A stretch of 37,454 bases of DNA from Actinomycetota bacterium (GCA_005773635.1 SXHN01000030.1:1-37454), one strand, 5' to 3'. Positions 1 through 8,611 are shown, numbered from the stretch's first letter. Notes: a model not told the origin generated them from the sequence alone. Made by a program: numbers and translations.

Positions 1-27
1 CGTGCTGCGTGCTGTTTGCATTGGCGA

Positions 28-780
28 TCATGAGGGGTCTTCGCGCTGAGCGATGATGTTTTGGAACGCGGAGCCGAGGTCGTGTTCAGCGGTGACGCCG
101 ATATTGCGGGCGATGTCGTGGATGGTGATTCGACCGACGCCGTGTGCGAGGAGACCGCGGCTGCGCTGCAAGAAGGCGAGGGTCGCCTCGGCGTCGGCGG
201 TACGCGGGATTCTCCCCATTTGTTCGACGGCAGAGTCGGCAATGGATTGTGCGCCGCGACGCACAGCGTGCAATAGCTCCAAGACATCGTTGATGGCGAT
301 CCCCAAATTGATCGCGTCGATCGTAAGGTGCAGCATCGACGGGCTTGGGATACAAAACGCTTCAGGTCCGCATCGGTCGATGATTCCGGTGGCGACCAGG
401 TCATCGAGTCGCGACGGCACCATGTTCGGTAACAGTTTGGTGAGTTGTGTGAGCGTCGCGGGTGCGCCAGGTTCGTCAATGTGCACCAACTGGTCGGGTT
501 CGAGGCCGAGTACCTCAGTGATGTCTCCGCCGGCACTCCAGTTGCCGAGGAGGTCACTAATCCCGGCCAGTGAGTGGCCGCGTTCGCGCAACCGTGCCAC
601 CAGCGCCAGACGTCGGAGATGCGAGTTGCTGTAGAACCCGACACGACCTTGACGGCGAGGTGCCGGCAAGATGCCCAGCGTTTGGTACTCGCGGATCGTT
701 CGCGAAGGTAGGTCGGCGATGTGTGCAAGTTCATCGATCGTCCATTCGGGCGTCTCTTGGTGCACATGCGGGTTGGTCAT
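28..780 (-). CDS. MerR-family transcriptional regulator
   Basis: This is a 250-residue DNA-binding regulator. An N-terminal MerR winged helix-turn-helix covers residues 10-80 (WTIDELAHIADLPSRTIREY, then a wing around GRVGFYSNSHLRRLALVARL). The longer C-terminal part has no cysteine cluster, so a small-molecule or protein ligand is more likely than a metal. The ATG at 780 is preferred over the longer open frame because the MerR domain starts right after it and a TATTGT box lies 6 nt upstream, giving a leaderless start. It is divergent from the APH-fold kinase at 820 with only 39 nt between the starts, so it probably controls itself and that kinase. The ligand is unknown. Confidence 0.88.
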   Translation of the reverse strand: MTNPHVHQETPEWTIDELAHIADLPSRTIREYQTLGILPAPRRQGRVGFYSNSHLRRLALVARLRERGHSLAGISDLLGNWSAGGDITEVLGLEPDQLVHIDEPGAPATLTQLTKLLPNMVPSRLDDLVATGIIDRCGPEAFCIPSPSMLHLTIDAINLGIAINDVLELLHAVRRGAQSIADSAVEQMGRIPRTADAEATLAFLQRSRGLLAHGVGRITIHDIARNIGVTAEHDLGSAFQNIIAQREDPS

Positions 781-819
781 GGCTAGACAATACCAGATAT
801 TTCCGTTACAGTAAAAACC
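781..819. promoter_or_regulatory. Back-to-back leaderless promoters of the MerR/APH pair
   Basis: The 39-nt gap holds two opposed -10 boxes. TATTGT (787-792, minus strand) is 6 nt from the MerR ATG, and TACAGT (807-812, plus strand) is 7 nt from the APH ATG. A direct repeat, ACAGTAAAA at 808-816 and ACGGTAAAA at 823-831, overlaps the plus-strand start site and could be the MerR operator. The boxes are read directly; transcription start sites and binding are inferred. Confidence 0.5.
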
Positions 820-1845
820 ATGACGGTAAAACAAGATATTAATGGTCTGATCGCGGCTCGGATCGAGGATGCCTGGCCTGGGACCGCACTCGTCGGCGAC
901 CCGGTTCCGCTGACGGGCGGGTTCTGGGCATCGATGTATCGCCTGCGCCTCAGCGGCCAGCCGCCCGAGATCCCGAGCGAAGTCGTATTTCGGATCGCCC
1001 CGGATGCAGCCATGGGCGCCAAGGAATGCGCGGTGCAGGGGGCTGTGTCGGAACTGGGTTTTATTACGCCTCGTGTGCGGGTGCAAGACGGTGGCGATCA
1101 GGTACTTGGTGGCACCTGGTCGGTGATGGATTTCGCACAAGGTGTACCGCCGCTCGGAAATCTCAGCGGGTTGGGCGCGCTGCGTGTCGCACCCAAACTA
1201 TTCGTAGCGTTGCCGAAGCAACTCGCGGCGTCCATGGCTGCCCTCCATGCGCTCGATCCGAAATCCGTCACTGTCGCAATCGATGCAGCCGCGCCCGAAG
1301 TGGCGTGGACGGTTGATGAACTGCTCGGTCGCTTTGAAGCCCGTGCCGAAGCACTTGGACGCGATGACCTTGTTCGGGTTGTATCTACGCTGCGCCAGCA
1401 TCGCCCGGCGAGATCGCAGGAGGTTGTGTGCCACGGCGATCTCCACCCGTTCAATCTGTTGGTTGATGCCACCGGTGCAGTCACGGTAGTTGACTGGACC
1501 GCGTCGATTCTGGCCGCGCCCGCGTTCGACGTCGCATACACCTCGATGCTCCTCGCAAACCCACCGCTCGACGCGTCTGGACCCATTGGTGCCATGGTCG
1601 GTTACGCAGGAAGGCGTCTCGCGAAGCGCTTCGTTCGGGCATATCGCCGGGCGTCGCCGCACCACGACCTCACGAATATCGAATGGTATTGCGCTCTGCA
1701 TGGCGCGCGCATGCTGCTGGAAGTCGCTTCGATGACAGCTGAAGATTCTGAACGGGCCGCGCAACACCCATTCAACGCGCTTGCACCCGCGTCGACCGCC
1801 GCCATTTTTGCGATGACCGGTCTCACAGTTCAATCACTGCGCTAA
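820..1845 (+). CDS. APH-fold phosphotransferase (aminoglycoside phosphotransferase / choline kinase-like)
   Basis: This 341-residue cytosolic kinase-like protein has the APH catalytic motif VCHGDLHPFNLLV near residues 205-217, with Brenner-type HGDxxxxN, followed by the metal-binding VVDWTAS near residues 225-231. The N-terminal lobe (GGFWASMYRLRL, then VVFRIAP) matches the nucleotide-binding lobe. The family phosphorylates small alcohols, sugars, CoA-ester precursors or antibiotics; the substrate cannot be read from sequence and resistance should not be assumed. It is divergent from a MerR regulator that probably controls it, and its start looks leaderless. It converges with the SRPBCC gene on the minus strand. 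Confidence 0.85.
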   Translation: MTVKQDINGLIAARIEDAWPGTALVGDPVPLTGGFWASMYRLRLSGQPPEIPSEVVFRIAPDAAMGAKECAVQGAVSELGFITPRVRVQDGGDQVLGGTWSVMDFAQGVPPLGNLSGLGALRVAPKLFVALPKQLAASMAALHALDPKSVTVAIDAAAPEVAWTVDELLGRFEARAEALGRDDLVRVVSTLRQHRPARSQEVVCHGDLHPFNLLVDATGAVTVVDWTASILAAPAFDVAYTSMLLANPPLDASGPIGAMVGYAGRRLAKRFVRAYRRASPHHDLTNIEWYCALHGARMLLEVASMTAEDSERAAQHPFNALAPASTAAIFAMTGLTVQSLR

Positions 1846-1938
1846 TTGCCGTGATTTGTTGCGACTTGTTGCAAGCGCGCTATACAAGACCCGGATTTAC
1901 GTCGGATCCGCAGACCGCATTTGCCAACTGCGCTCAAA

Positions 1939-2859
1939 TCAATTGGCGGCGCGTGCCGCGGCCTGCCAGCCTCGCATGATGCGGCGCAGTACGAGTGGAA
2001 ATCCTACCTGCATCGCTATGGCAAAGAGTCGACCACCAATGCTGGCATTGGGTCGGTATCGAAAATCCATACCAACCGTCGTCGGATTTGTTTCGCGAAC
2101 CCACCATGAGCCGCGCATTTCGGCGAGCGGGTATGGGTAGTTCGTCGTGTCTACTTCAATGTCGTATTGCTTGCCGTCGTGCCAGAGGGTGCAAGATTCG
2201 AGCCACTGTTCGCCACTGCGGTTGGAGCATGTGCGCGCGAGGTCGGGCCCGTTCGGCGTCGTCGCAACAACGCTGCCGAGATTCGGTGCGAGCCGCCCGT
2301 AGAGTGCGTGGTCGGTAACGATCGACCATGCACTGGCCGCGTCTTCGGCAATGGGCACCTCGCAGTGAAAAATTTCCGAAGGCGGCGACTCAGTCAAGAT
2401 TGTCTGGCCGATGCCGTGTGCCGCTTGCGCCAAACGCCGCGCGAGAACGAACTGGCGTGCTCCGAAGGCCGCGACCATGGCTGCGACGACGCCGACGACG
2501 ACCCCACCGCGAGTGGAGAACCAACCGAGCGCGATGGTTGTAACGCTTGCGCCGACCCAAACCGCATCGGCCGCGCTGATAGACGGCGTGTAGGTCTGAA
2601 GTTTTTGGATGTTGGAGCCGGCAACGATGACCACATCGATTGCGAAAAGGACCAGGCCGAATCCCACTACGCGCACCCAATTTGTGGAGCTTGCGCCAAG
2701 GAGTGTGTTCACAGGTCCACCAACCGTCGCCGCGGCGACACCACCGAGCAAGGACGTGGCGGCATTGAGTCGCAAGGTATTGCGTAATCGTTGCGCCGCA
2801 CTGCGAACCTGTGTATGCGCGTCAACGACTGCACCGTCAAGGATGAGGTATGGGGTCAT
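1939..2859 (-). CDS. Membrane protein with C-terminal SRPBCC (polyketide cyclase-like) domain
   Basis: This 306-residue protein has two parts. Residues 30-135 contain four hydrophobic segments in two hairpins (LLGGVAAATVGGPV, VVGFGLVLFAIDVVIV, WVGASVTTIALGWF, VVVGVVAAMVAAFGA). Residues 165-306 read as an SRPBCC/polyketide-cyclase fold: a strand with EVPIAEDAASAWSIVTDHALYGRLAPN, then WLESCTLWHDGKQYDIEV and a long final helix. SRPBCC domains bind hydrophobic ligands; the ligand is unknown here. I chose the ATG at 2859 (start of MTPYLILDG) over 2904 because residues before it do not look coding and overlap the promoter of the divergent XRE gene. It converges with the APH-fold gene. Confidence 0.72.
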   Translation of the reverse strand: MTPYLILDGAVVDAHTQVRSAAQRLRNTLRLNAATSLLGGVAAATVGGPVNTLLGASSTNWVRVVGFGLVLFAIDVVIVAGSNIQKLQTYTPSISAADAVWVGASVTTIALGWFSTRGGVVVGVVAAMVAAFGARQFVLARRLAQAAHGIGQTILTESPPSEIFHCEVPIAEDAASAWSIVTDHALYGRLAPNLGSVVATTPNGPDLARTCSNRSGEQWLESCTLWHDGKQYDIEVDTTNYPYPLAEMRGSWWVRETNPTTVGMDFRYRPNASIGGRLFAIAMQVGFPLVLRRIMRGWQAAARAAN

Positions 2860-2895
2860 GAGCGAGATTGTGGACGTTGGAGTGGCCTGTTTCCA

Positions 2896-2938
2896 TGACC
2901 TCATAGGTCAAAGAAACGCCCGCGAATCTGGGTACGGT
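2896..2938 (+). promoter_or_regulatory. Palindromic operator and leaderless promoter of the XRE/MmyB gene
   Basis: A perfect inverted repeat TGACCT-CAT-AGGTCA lies at 2896-2910. A TACGGT -10 box lies at 2933-2938, six nt before the ATG at 2945. The palindrome sits where a -35 element or repressor site would be, 35-49 nt upstream of the inferred start, so autoregulation by the XRE protein is the simplest reading. It may also act on the divergent SRPBCC gene at 2859. Confidence 0.5.
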
Positions 2939-2944
2939 GTTGTG

Positions 2945-3727
2945 ATGATGTCGACTCCCAATGCTGGTCCACTGTTGCGTGAATGGCGTGTGCGGCGACG
3001 AATGAGTCAACTCGACTTGTCCGCGCGCACTGGGGTTTCGACTCGCCACTTGTCGTGTGTCGAGACGGGTAGGGCTCGCCCAAGCCGAGAACTGTTGCTG
3101 TTTCTGGCCGATGAGCTTGAGGTACCGAAACGCAACACGAATGAAATTCTTCTTGCTGCCGGTTTCGCACCGGTGTTCACAGAGTTCGCGTTGAGCGATA
3201 CGGAGGTGTCGCAGATCGCCGGGCTCGTGCGGCTCGTACTCGACGGCAACGATCCGAACCCAACGACGGTGATCGATACGCGCTGGAACCTTGTGGACGC
3301 GAATCACGCGGCGCTGTGGTTCACCCAAGGTGTTGCTGCTGAGTTGCTCGAACCGCCGATCAATGTGGCGCGGTTGAGCCTTCATCCCGACGGGCTCGCG
3401 CCGCGCGTCCGAAATTTTGGTGAGTATGCCGCACACCTGCTGCGTCAAATGCACCGCACACTGGAAGTGACGCACGACCCGCAACTCGCAGAGTTGATCG
3501 AAGAAATCAGTGGCTATGCGTCGGGAGCGATACGAAACCACAGTGAATGGAACGGTCTCGTGTTGCCGCTACAGCTTTCGATTGACGGCCACGAATTGTC
3601 GTTTCTCTCGACCGTCACCACTTTCGGTGCCGCGCTTGATGTGACACTTTCGGAGCTATCGATTGAAACCTTGTATGCGGCTGATGAAGCAACGTCGCGC
3701 GTACTCGGGTTGCGCCCCTGGCGTTGA
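2945..3727 (+). CDS. XRE-family regulator with MmyB-like ligand-binding domain
   Basis: This is a 260-residue regulator. Residues 8-65 form an XRE helix-turn-helix (LLREWRVRRRMSQLDLSART, then SCVETGRARPSRELLLFLAD). The rest matches the MmyB-like ligand-binding domain, a PAS-like fold (NPTTVIDTRWNLVDANHAAL; late SFLSTVTTFGAALDVTLSEL; final LYAADEATSRVLG). Such proteins, typical of actinomycetes, bind small hydrophobic ligands and often control a neighbouring oxidoreductase gene. Here the adjacent luciferase-like gene is decayed, so that original target may be lost. The start is ATG 2945 or 2948; 2945 fits the leaderless spacing. The open frame extends upstream to 2609, but that part runs through the promoter and the antisense SRPBCC gene. 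Confidence 0.87.
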   Translation: MMSTPNAGPLLREWRVRRRMSQLDLSARTGVSTRHLSCVETGRARPSRELLLFLADELEVPKRNTNEILLAAGFAPVFTEFALSDTEVSQIAGLVRLVLDGNDPNPTTVIDTRWNLVDANHAALWFTQGVAAELLEPPINVARLSLHPDGLAPRVRNFGEYAAHLLRQMHRTLEVTHDPQLAELIEEISGYASGAIRNHSEWNGLVLPLQLSIDGHELSFLSTVTTFGAALDVTLSELSIETLYAADEATSRVLGLRPWR

Positions 3728-4129
3728 ACGGCCGCGTGCTGCGGCAACCACAACAACTCTGCGCGTTGGCACCGGAGTCGCACTTCTTGCGTTGCGCGAT
3801 CCGGTAATCGCAGCGAAAACGATTGCTACCCTCGATTGGCAATCCCAAGGCCGTGTTGAGTTGGGGGTGGGGTACGGATGGGACCGCGAAGAATGCGTGA
3901 CACACGGCGTAAGTCTCGACATATTGCGAGCCGCGTTCGAACGTAACGATCGCGATCCGCAGTCCGCTTGTGTGACCCCTACTCATCCCAGGGTGACGCC
4001 TCGGTGTTGGAGGAGTACCGGAATGTCGGCGTCGATCGCGTTGTCGTGTGGCTTCCGCCAGCCGATGAGGGAACTGTCTATGACGCGATGAATGCCTACG
4101 TGAAACGATTGGCCGATTTCATGCGTTGA
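3728..4129 (+). pseudogene. Decayed luciferase-like (F420-type) monooxygenase
   Basis: Two fragments of one LLM-family gene lie in different frames. The first (about 3740-3940) reads LRVGTGVALLALRDPVIAAK and then GRVELGVGYGWDREE, the typical strand after the missing N-terminus. The second (about 3990-4129) reads DASVLEEYRNVGVDRVVVWL followed by a normal family C-terminus and a TGA at 4127-4129. The N-terminal third and the middle, including most of the barrel and cofactor site, are absent. It lies immediately after the MmyB regulator stop, where an intact regulated oxidoreductase is often found, so a deletion relic is the best explanation. Confidence 0.75.
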
Positions 4130-4188
4130 CGACTCTCAAGCGAAATCGCGTACTGCCGTGCAACTTGCTCGCCCTCGCGCATGCCGAA

Positions 4189-5940
4189 CTAGCCGAGAGC
4201 GTGTCGTAGCCGCTTCGAGATTGTCGATGCCGCGATTGTCATGACGACGAGTGCTGCGATGGTTGATGTGACAGCGGCGAAATCGCGGGCGACGAGGTCG
4301 TCTTGAATGAGGCGACCCAACCCAGCGGCGCCGACGACGCCAACGATGACGGTCTCGCGCATGATCACCTCCCATCGGTAAGCGCTGAGCGAGACGATGC
4401 GTGCTGAAGCCGCAGGAATCGTTGCATACAACAGCCGGGCGGGCGAACGAGTTCCTTGGGCGAGCAGCGATTCGTCGGTGCGAGGATCAACATCTTCGAG
4501 CGTTTCGCCGAATAGTCGCGCCATGATGCCGGTGTTGTACGCGGCAAGCGCAGCTATCCCCGGCCAGGCCCCAGGAAACAAAATGAGAGCCGCGAGGAAA
4601 GCCCACACCTGTGGTGGAATCGCTCGACTCACCAGCATGACTATTCGTGTCGCGAATCGAAATGCGGAGTTTCGGACTCGCGCTGCTCGGGCCGCTGGTG
4701 TTGCAGCCGCGATAGGACGCATGCCGACGGTTGCGTAGAGCAGCCCAAATGCAACCGACGCGATGATGGCAATCACTGACATAGCGAAGGTATCGACCGC
4801 GGCGCTCCAGAGGGAAGGGAATCCACCAGGGCCATAGCGCGGCGGAAACATGTCTCCCAGGAGTTCTGACATGAGTGATCGACGCCGCGGGTTCCAAAGT
4901 ACCGTTGGATTCAGATCGATCCACCACCAGGCGAGCGGGACCGCGGCAACGAGGGCCAGCAATGAGCGCCGCAACAGGAGGTCGAAGCGACGCTGCGATT
5001 GCGCGATTGCCGGCGTTGCGACGACGCGGCGACTTATGTCGGGAAAGCGAAGTTCTCCGCAGCGCACAACCGACTTTGATTGGCGCCGCCGGATAGCAGA
5101 CGACCACATATCGGCGCATCCTGCAATAACCACGAGCGCATATATCAACGTCCACATTTCTGAATACCGCAAGGTCTGAAAGCTCAATTGCATTTGATAG
5201 CCGAGGCCCCCGGCGCCGATTACACCAAGAATCGCTGCAGTTCTGATCGCGCATTCAAAGCGGTAAAAGACATAGCCAGTTATATCCGCAACCACCGTGG
5301 GGCCGATGCTGTACGTGAGCGCTGCCAGCCGCGGCGCGCCAGCCGCTCGCAAATTGTCATGAGCGTGAGTCGCAGCATCGTCGATGGTGTCTGCGAAGAC
5401 CGCAGCGGACACGGCACCAAACGGGATGCCGATTGCAAGAATGGCGACTATCGGGTCGGGTCCAAAAACCTGCACGAAGAGCAATGCCCAGACGATTTCA
5501 TGCACTGACCGAGGTATCGCCGCAATGGTGCGAACTGCACGAAATGCAGTTGCGCGCATCGCTGCGTGCCCCCGGGACTGGCGGTTGGTTTGTTCCCAAA
5601 GCCGACGCGCGAGCAACGGGGCACTGAGCAACCCGATTATGGTGCTCAGTACAGTGCCGATGACTGCGTACGAAAGCGTTGTCGCCGCGGCTCGCAGCGT
5701 GATCGCGCTGAAGTCCGCAGTGATGGCGGGTCGGGCTGCCGCCGACCAAAACTTCCAAAAATTTGGCCAGCCTCGCTCGTTGAAGTGCGAACCCGTAATA
5801 CCGATCCGACTCAATGACCAGATGGTGACTGCGGCAATTCCGAAGAACCAACGGCGCCGTGTTCTGTTGCTGCTACGCATGGATAGCGCCTGCGGGGCTC
5901 GGGATGCTCCCGGTTGATGGTCGGTTGCAGAGACATTCAC
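4189..5940 (-). CDS. phnE: Phosphonate-type ABC permease, two fused PhnE domains
   Basis: This 583-residue integral membrane protein carries two BPD-type permease domains in one chain. Domain 1 spans about residues 30-285 and domain 2 about 320-583. Each ends in the coupling-helix region: VIGAGGLGYQMQLSFQTLRY in the first and VVGAAGLGRLIQDDLVARDF in the second. Each also has the PhnE-like segment around 'IPRSVHEIVWALLFVQVFG' or 'IPPQVWAFLAALILFPGAWP'. Ordinary PhnE is about 260-280 residues and works as a dimer, so the fusion supplies both halves. It overlaps phnC by ATGA and is the last gene of phnD-phnC-phnE. The transported ligand (phosphonate, phosphite or a relative) cannot be fixed from the sequence. 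Confidence 0.88.
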   Translation of the reverse strand: MNVSATDHQPGASRAPQALSMRSSNRTRRRWFFGIAAVTIWSLSRIGITGSHFNERGWPNFWKFWSAAARPAITADFSAITLRAAATTLSYAVIGTVLSTIIGLLSAPLLARRLWEQTNRQSRGHAAMRATAFRAVRTIAAIPRSVHEIVWALLFVQVFGPDPIVAILAIGIPFGAVSAAVFADTIDDAATHAHDNLRAAGAPRLAALTYSIGPTVVADITGYVFYRFECAIRTAAILGVIGAGGLGYQMQLSFQTLRYSEMWTLIYALVVIAGCADMWSSAIRRRQSKSVVRCGELRFPDISRRVVATPAIAQSQRRFDLLLRRSLLALVAAVPLAWWWIDLNPTVLWNPRRRSLMSELLGDMFPPRYGPGGFPSLWSAAVDTFAMSVIAIIASVAFGLLYATVGMRPIAAATPAARAARVRNSAFRFATRIVMLVSRAIPPQVWAFLAALILFPGAWPGIAALAAYNTGIMARLFGETLEDVDPRTDESLLAQGTRSPARLLYATIPAASARIVSLSAYRWEVIMRETVIVGVVGAAGLGRLIQDDLVARDFAAVTSTIAALVVMTIAASTISKRLRHALG

Positions 5941-6740
5941 GGAATCGACGAGTCGCTGCCGTAAATGGCTTGGAGATCGGCGTCATGGACGTCCACCGAC
6001 TTGCGGTCGAAGACGATGGTCCCGAGGCGAAGCCCAATAATGCGGTCGAAAAATTCAAGTGCGAGGGCGGGCGAATGCAAACTCGCCATGATGCCTTCGA
6101 CTCGGCGCGCTTCGACACCTGACGCGCCGGAATTGTTGACTGTTGGCATTGGGGCGAGCATTGCGTTGGTGAGCTGCCGTAGCGAGAGCTGGGCAAGCGC
6201 GGGGTCGAGGCTGGAGACTGGTTCATCGGCGAGCATCAGGCGTGGCTGCTGGATCAATGCCCGCGCGATTGCGACGCGTTGTTGTTCGCCTCCAGAGAGT
6301 TCGTCGGTCCGGCGCCATTGGTATCCATCGAGCTCCACTGCAGCGAGCGCGGCGGTGACGCGATCCAGGTCGATGGGGCGAATGAGCGAAGCGAGCGCTT
6401 TCCACGTCGACCATTGGCCGAGCCGCCCCGCATTCACGTTGTGTACCACGCGCAGCGACCCCGGTAAGTCGACGTTTTGTGACACTGTCGCAATTTGCGC
6501 GCGCGTTTCTCGTAACGCCGCATTTCGCAGCAATGCGAGGTTGTTGCCAAACACTTCAACTGTGCCGGCAGATGGTCGAACCAATCCGCTAATGAGCCGC
6601 AGCAACGTCGATTTACCAGCCCCGCTGCGACCGAGGAGCGCGACGCGCTCCCCGGTGCCAACGGTGAGGTCGATCGACCGCAACGCGTGGTGCGTTGCGA
6701 ACGAAACGTCGACGGAGTTGAGTTGCACTATGGGCATCAC
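5937..6740 (-). CDS. phnC: Phosphonate-type ABC transporter ATP-binding protein
   Basis: This 267-residue cytoplasmic ATPase energises the importer. Visible motifs are Walker A LLGRSGAGKSTLLRL near residue 36, the Q-loop region ATVSQNVDLPG, the signature LSGGEQQRVAIARAL near residue 150, Walker B RLMLADEP near residue 167, and a D-loop SSLDPALA. The usual post-Walker-B switch histidine is not obvious, because the region after ASGVEARRVEGIMASLH is unusual; H may be in 'MASLHSPALALEFFDRIIGL'. The start is GTG 6740 or ATG 6737. The stop overlaps the phnE start, so the two are coupled, and phnD ends 11 nt downstream of the reading start on the upstream side. Confidence 0.88.
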   Translation of the reverse strand: MMPIVQLNSVDVSFATHHALRSIDLTVGTGERVALLGRSGAGKSTLLRLISGLVRPSAGTVEVFGNNLALLRNAALRETRAQIATVSQNVDLPGSLRVVHNVNAGRLGQWSTWKALASLIRPIDLDRVTAALAAVELDGYQWRRTDELSGGEQQRVAIARALIQQPRLMLADEPVSSLDPALAQLSLRQLTNAMLAPMPTVNNSGASGVEARRVEGIMASLHSPALALEFFDRIIGLRLGTIVFDRKSVDVHDADLQAIYGSDSSIP

Positions 6741-6751
6741 TGGAACCGCGG

Positions 6752-7744
6752 TTAGCGAATCACGCCGATTTCCTTGCCGATTTCTTCAATCTGCGAGTAA
6801 TTCTCGGGAAACGTCGGGATGAATTTCTTTGCTCCAAAGAGCTCGAGGATTTCGGCTTCGCCATCACCGCTTCCGTCGAGATCAAGGATGGCTTGCTTCA
6901 TCGCTTCCGTGAATCCAGCGCCGAACTTCGCGTCGAGCGAGGGTTGTGCGAGCCAGTGGTAGTCGAAGAACGTTGGAGTGCGGAAAACTTCGACGATTTT
7001 CGTCCTATCGATCGTCCCTGCAACCACGGCTTTGTCCCACACCGACGAATTTAATGCTCCCACTTCGAAGGTTCCTGCGGTGACCAACTCGATCGTTTTG
7101 TCGTGCGAACCCGAGAAACCGGCTTTGCCCTTGAGATCCGAGTTGACATCTACGCCGGCCTTTCCGAGGAAGTATTGCGGCATGACTCGACCTGACGTTG
7201 ACGACTCAGACCCGAACGTGAACGAATGGCCGCCGACTGTCTTGAGGCCAGCAACATCGGTAATCGGGTCGAGACCAGCATCCGGCGACGCGACGAACAC
7301 CGATGTGAATTTCGCGTCGATGTCTCGCTGTGCGAGCGTGAGTGCACCCGGTATTTCGTTGCGAGCCTGTACTCCGGTGAGCCCGCCGAACCAAACCAGG
7401 TCGAGGTCGCCAGTGCGGAAACTCGACACCGACGCTTGGTAATCGGAGACCGGGACGTACTCGACCTTGATTCCGGGCACTTGGGTTTCGATATACGTCG
7501 CGAACCGGCCGTAGGTGCGGAGTAATTTCTCAGGGTCTTGGTCGGGAATCGCACTGACTTTCAAGGTGCCGGTGAACGTTGGCGTGGCGTCACCTTTGGT
7601 CGTCGTTGAATTCGAGCCGGTGGTCGTTGCGGATTCAGCCTTTTCTTTGGGGTCGCTGCCGCAAGCTGTCGCCGCTGCCGCGAGCAGCGTGATGGCGAGT
7701 ATCCGTTTGGTTGACAAGAATCGGCGCTGAACGTTTGTTGGCAT
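6752..7744 (-). CDS. phnD: Phosphonate-type ABC substrate-binding lipoprotein
   Basis: This 330-residue periplasmic-type binding protein is lipid-anchored. The signal peptide ends in the lipobox LAAAATAC (Cys about residue 26), followed by a Ser/Thr-rich linker. The mature part shows PhnD hallmarks: LKVSAIPDQDPEKLLRTYG, SDYQASVSSFRTGDLDLVWF and SFTFGSESSTSGRVMPQYFL, whose Ser-Thr-Ser run binds the phosphonate group in the family. The ATG at 7744 was chosen over the longer frame because the signal peptide begins there and AAAGGA lies about 10 nt upstream. It is the first transporter gene; the methyltransferase gene ends 46 nt upstream on the same strand. Confidence 0.88.
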   Translation of the reverse strand: MPTNVQRRFLSTKRILAITLLAAAATACGSDPKEKAESATTTGSNSTTTKGDATPTFTGTLKVSAIPDQDPEKLLRTYGRFATYIETQVPGIKVEYVPVSDYQASVSSFRTGDLDLVWFGGLTGVQARNEIPGALTLAQRDIDAKFTSVFVASPDAGLDPITDVAGLKTVGGHSFTFGSESSTSGRVMPQYFLGKAGVDVNSDLKGKAGFSGSHDKTIELVTAGTFEVGALNSSVWDKAVVAGTIDRTKIVEVFRTPTFFDYHWLAQPSLDAKFGAGFTEAMKQAILDLDGSGDGEAEILELFGAKKFIPTFPENYSQIEEIGKEIGVIR

Positions 7745-7790
7745 GGTGGTGGATTCCTTTATATATGAATACTGCTGGGTCGATGCGGTA

Positions 7791-8501
7791 CTACTCAACT
7801 GGAGCCATGCGGCGGGCAGCGATGAATACGAATGATTGACGGGTGCCACTTGGCGTGATGTGGGTGGTTTCGGTCGCGTCGATAGCGACGAAGTCTGACT
7901 CAAAACACGCCATGAGCGTGGAGATGCTGCGGCGCTGGACTGGCAAGCCGCTGCAGGATGCGGGTCCGTCGAGGTCGAATGTACCGATGACGAGCAGCCC
8001 ACCGGGCGCTACTGCAGCACCGCACGTTTGAGCGTAGCGCTGTACCTGCTCCTCGGCGACAAGAAAGTGGAACGCGGCGCGGTCGTGCCAGATGTCGTAG
8101 GTGCGCTTTGGCGTCCATTGGTTCATGTCGGCCACGATCCAGGTGATGTCACCACTATGATCGGCGAAATTCGCGCGACTTTCAGTGAGCGCGGCGTGTG
8201 AGACATCGAGCACCGAGAGGTCGCGGAATCCTTCTTGGTACAGGCATCGCGTGAGCGGTGAGCTGCCCCCGCCGATATCGATCGCGCTGCGTGGAGGTGC
8301 GGCGTGGCGTTTGATGAGTTCGAGAGAGGTCGTTGGCGAAGCCTCAAACCAGCTGTTGATTTCAGGCGCTTTCGACGTCCACACCGATTCCCAATGGGCC
8401 GCGACAACGCCGTCGTCAGTGCCGGTCATGTGCTCGGGTTTCGGCCGACGATTCGTGGACTTTGGCGTCATTTTGTGATTTTCCGTGTGAACCCAGCACA
8501 T
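7791..8501 (-). CDS. Class I SAM-dependent methyltransferase
   Basis: This protein of up to 236 residues has the Rossmann methyltransferase motif I AIDIGGGSSPLTRCL, an acidic end of strand 2 (LSVLDVSHAAL), motif II-like ITWIVADMN and motif IV-like YDIWHDRAAFHFL. The target is not identifiable. The start is uncertain: ATG 8501 has TATGGT/TATATG 5-7 nt upstream and could be leaderless, whereas ATG 8471 and 8429 lie closer to the conserved domain. It runs in the same direction as phnDCE with 46 nt between, so it may head that operon, although a separate phnD promoter (AT-rich 7760-7770) cannot be excluded. Confidence 0.82.
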   Translation of the reverse strand: MCWVHTENHKMTPKSTNRRPKPEHMTGTDDGVVAAHWESVWTSKAPEINSWFEASPTTSLELIKRHAAPPRSAIDIGGGSSPLTRCLYQEGFRDLSVLDVSHAALTESRANFADHSGDITWIVADMNQWTPKRTYDIWHDRAAFHFLVAEEQVQRYAQTCGAAVAPGGLLVIGTFDLDGPASCSGLPVQRRSISTLMACFESDFVAIDATETTHITPSGTRQSFVFIAARRMAPVE

Positions 8502-8599
8502 CGCAAACCATATACGGAGCCGGATACGTTCTCGGATGAAGGAAATTTTTCGTCAGGAAATCACCCGAGCGCGGTCGTCACCCATGGAGTGCCCGACTA

Positions 8600-8605
8600 T
8601 ACGAT
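8600..8605 (+). promoter_or_regulatory. Leaderless -10 box for the AhpD-like/radical SAM operon
   Basis: TACGAT lies 6 nt (CCGGCC) before the ATG at 8612, the same spacing seen at several other genes in this window. No Shine-Dalgarno motif is present at this start. Confidence 0.5.
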
Positions 8606-8611
8606 CCGGCC

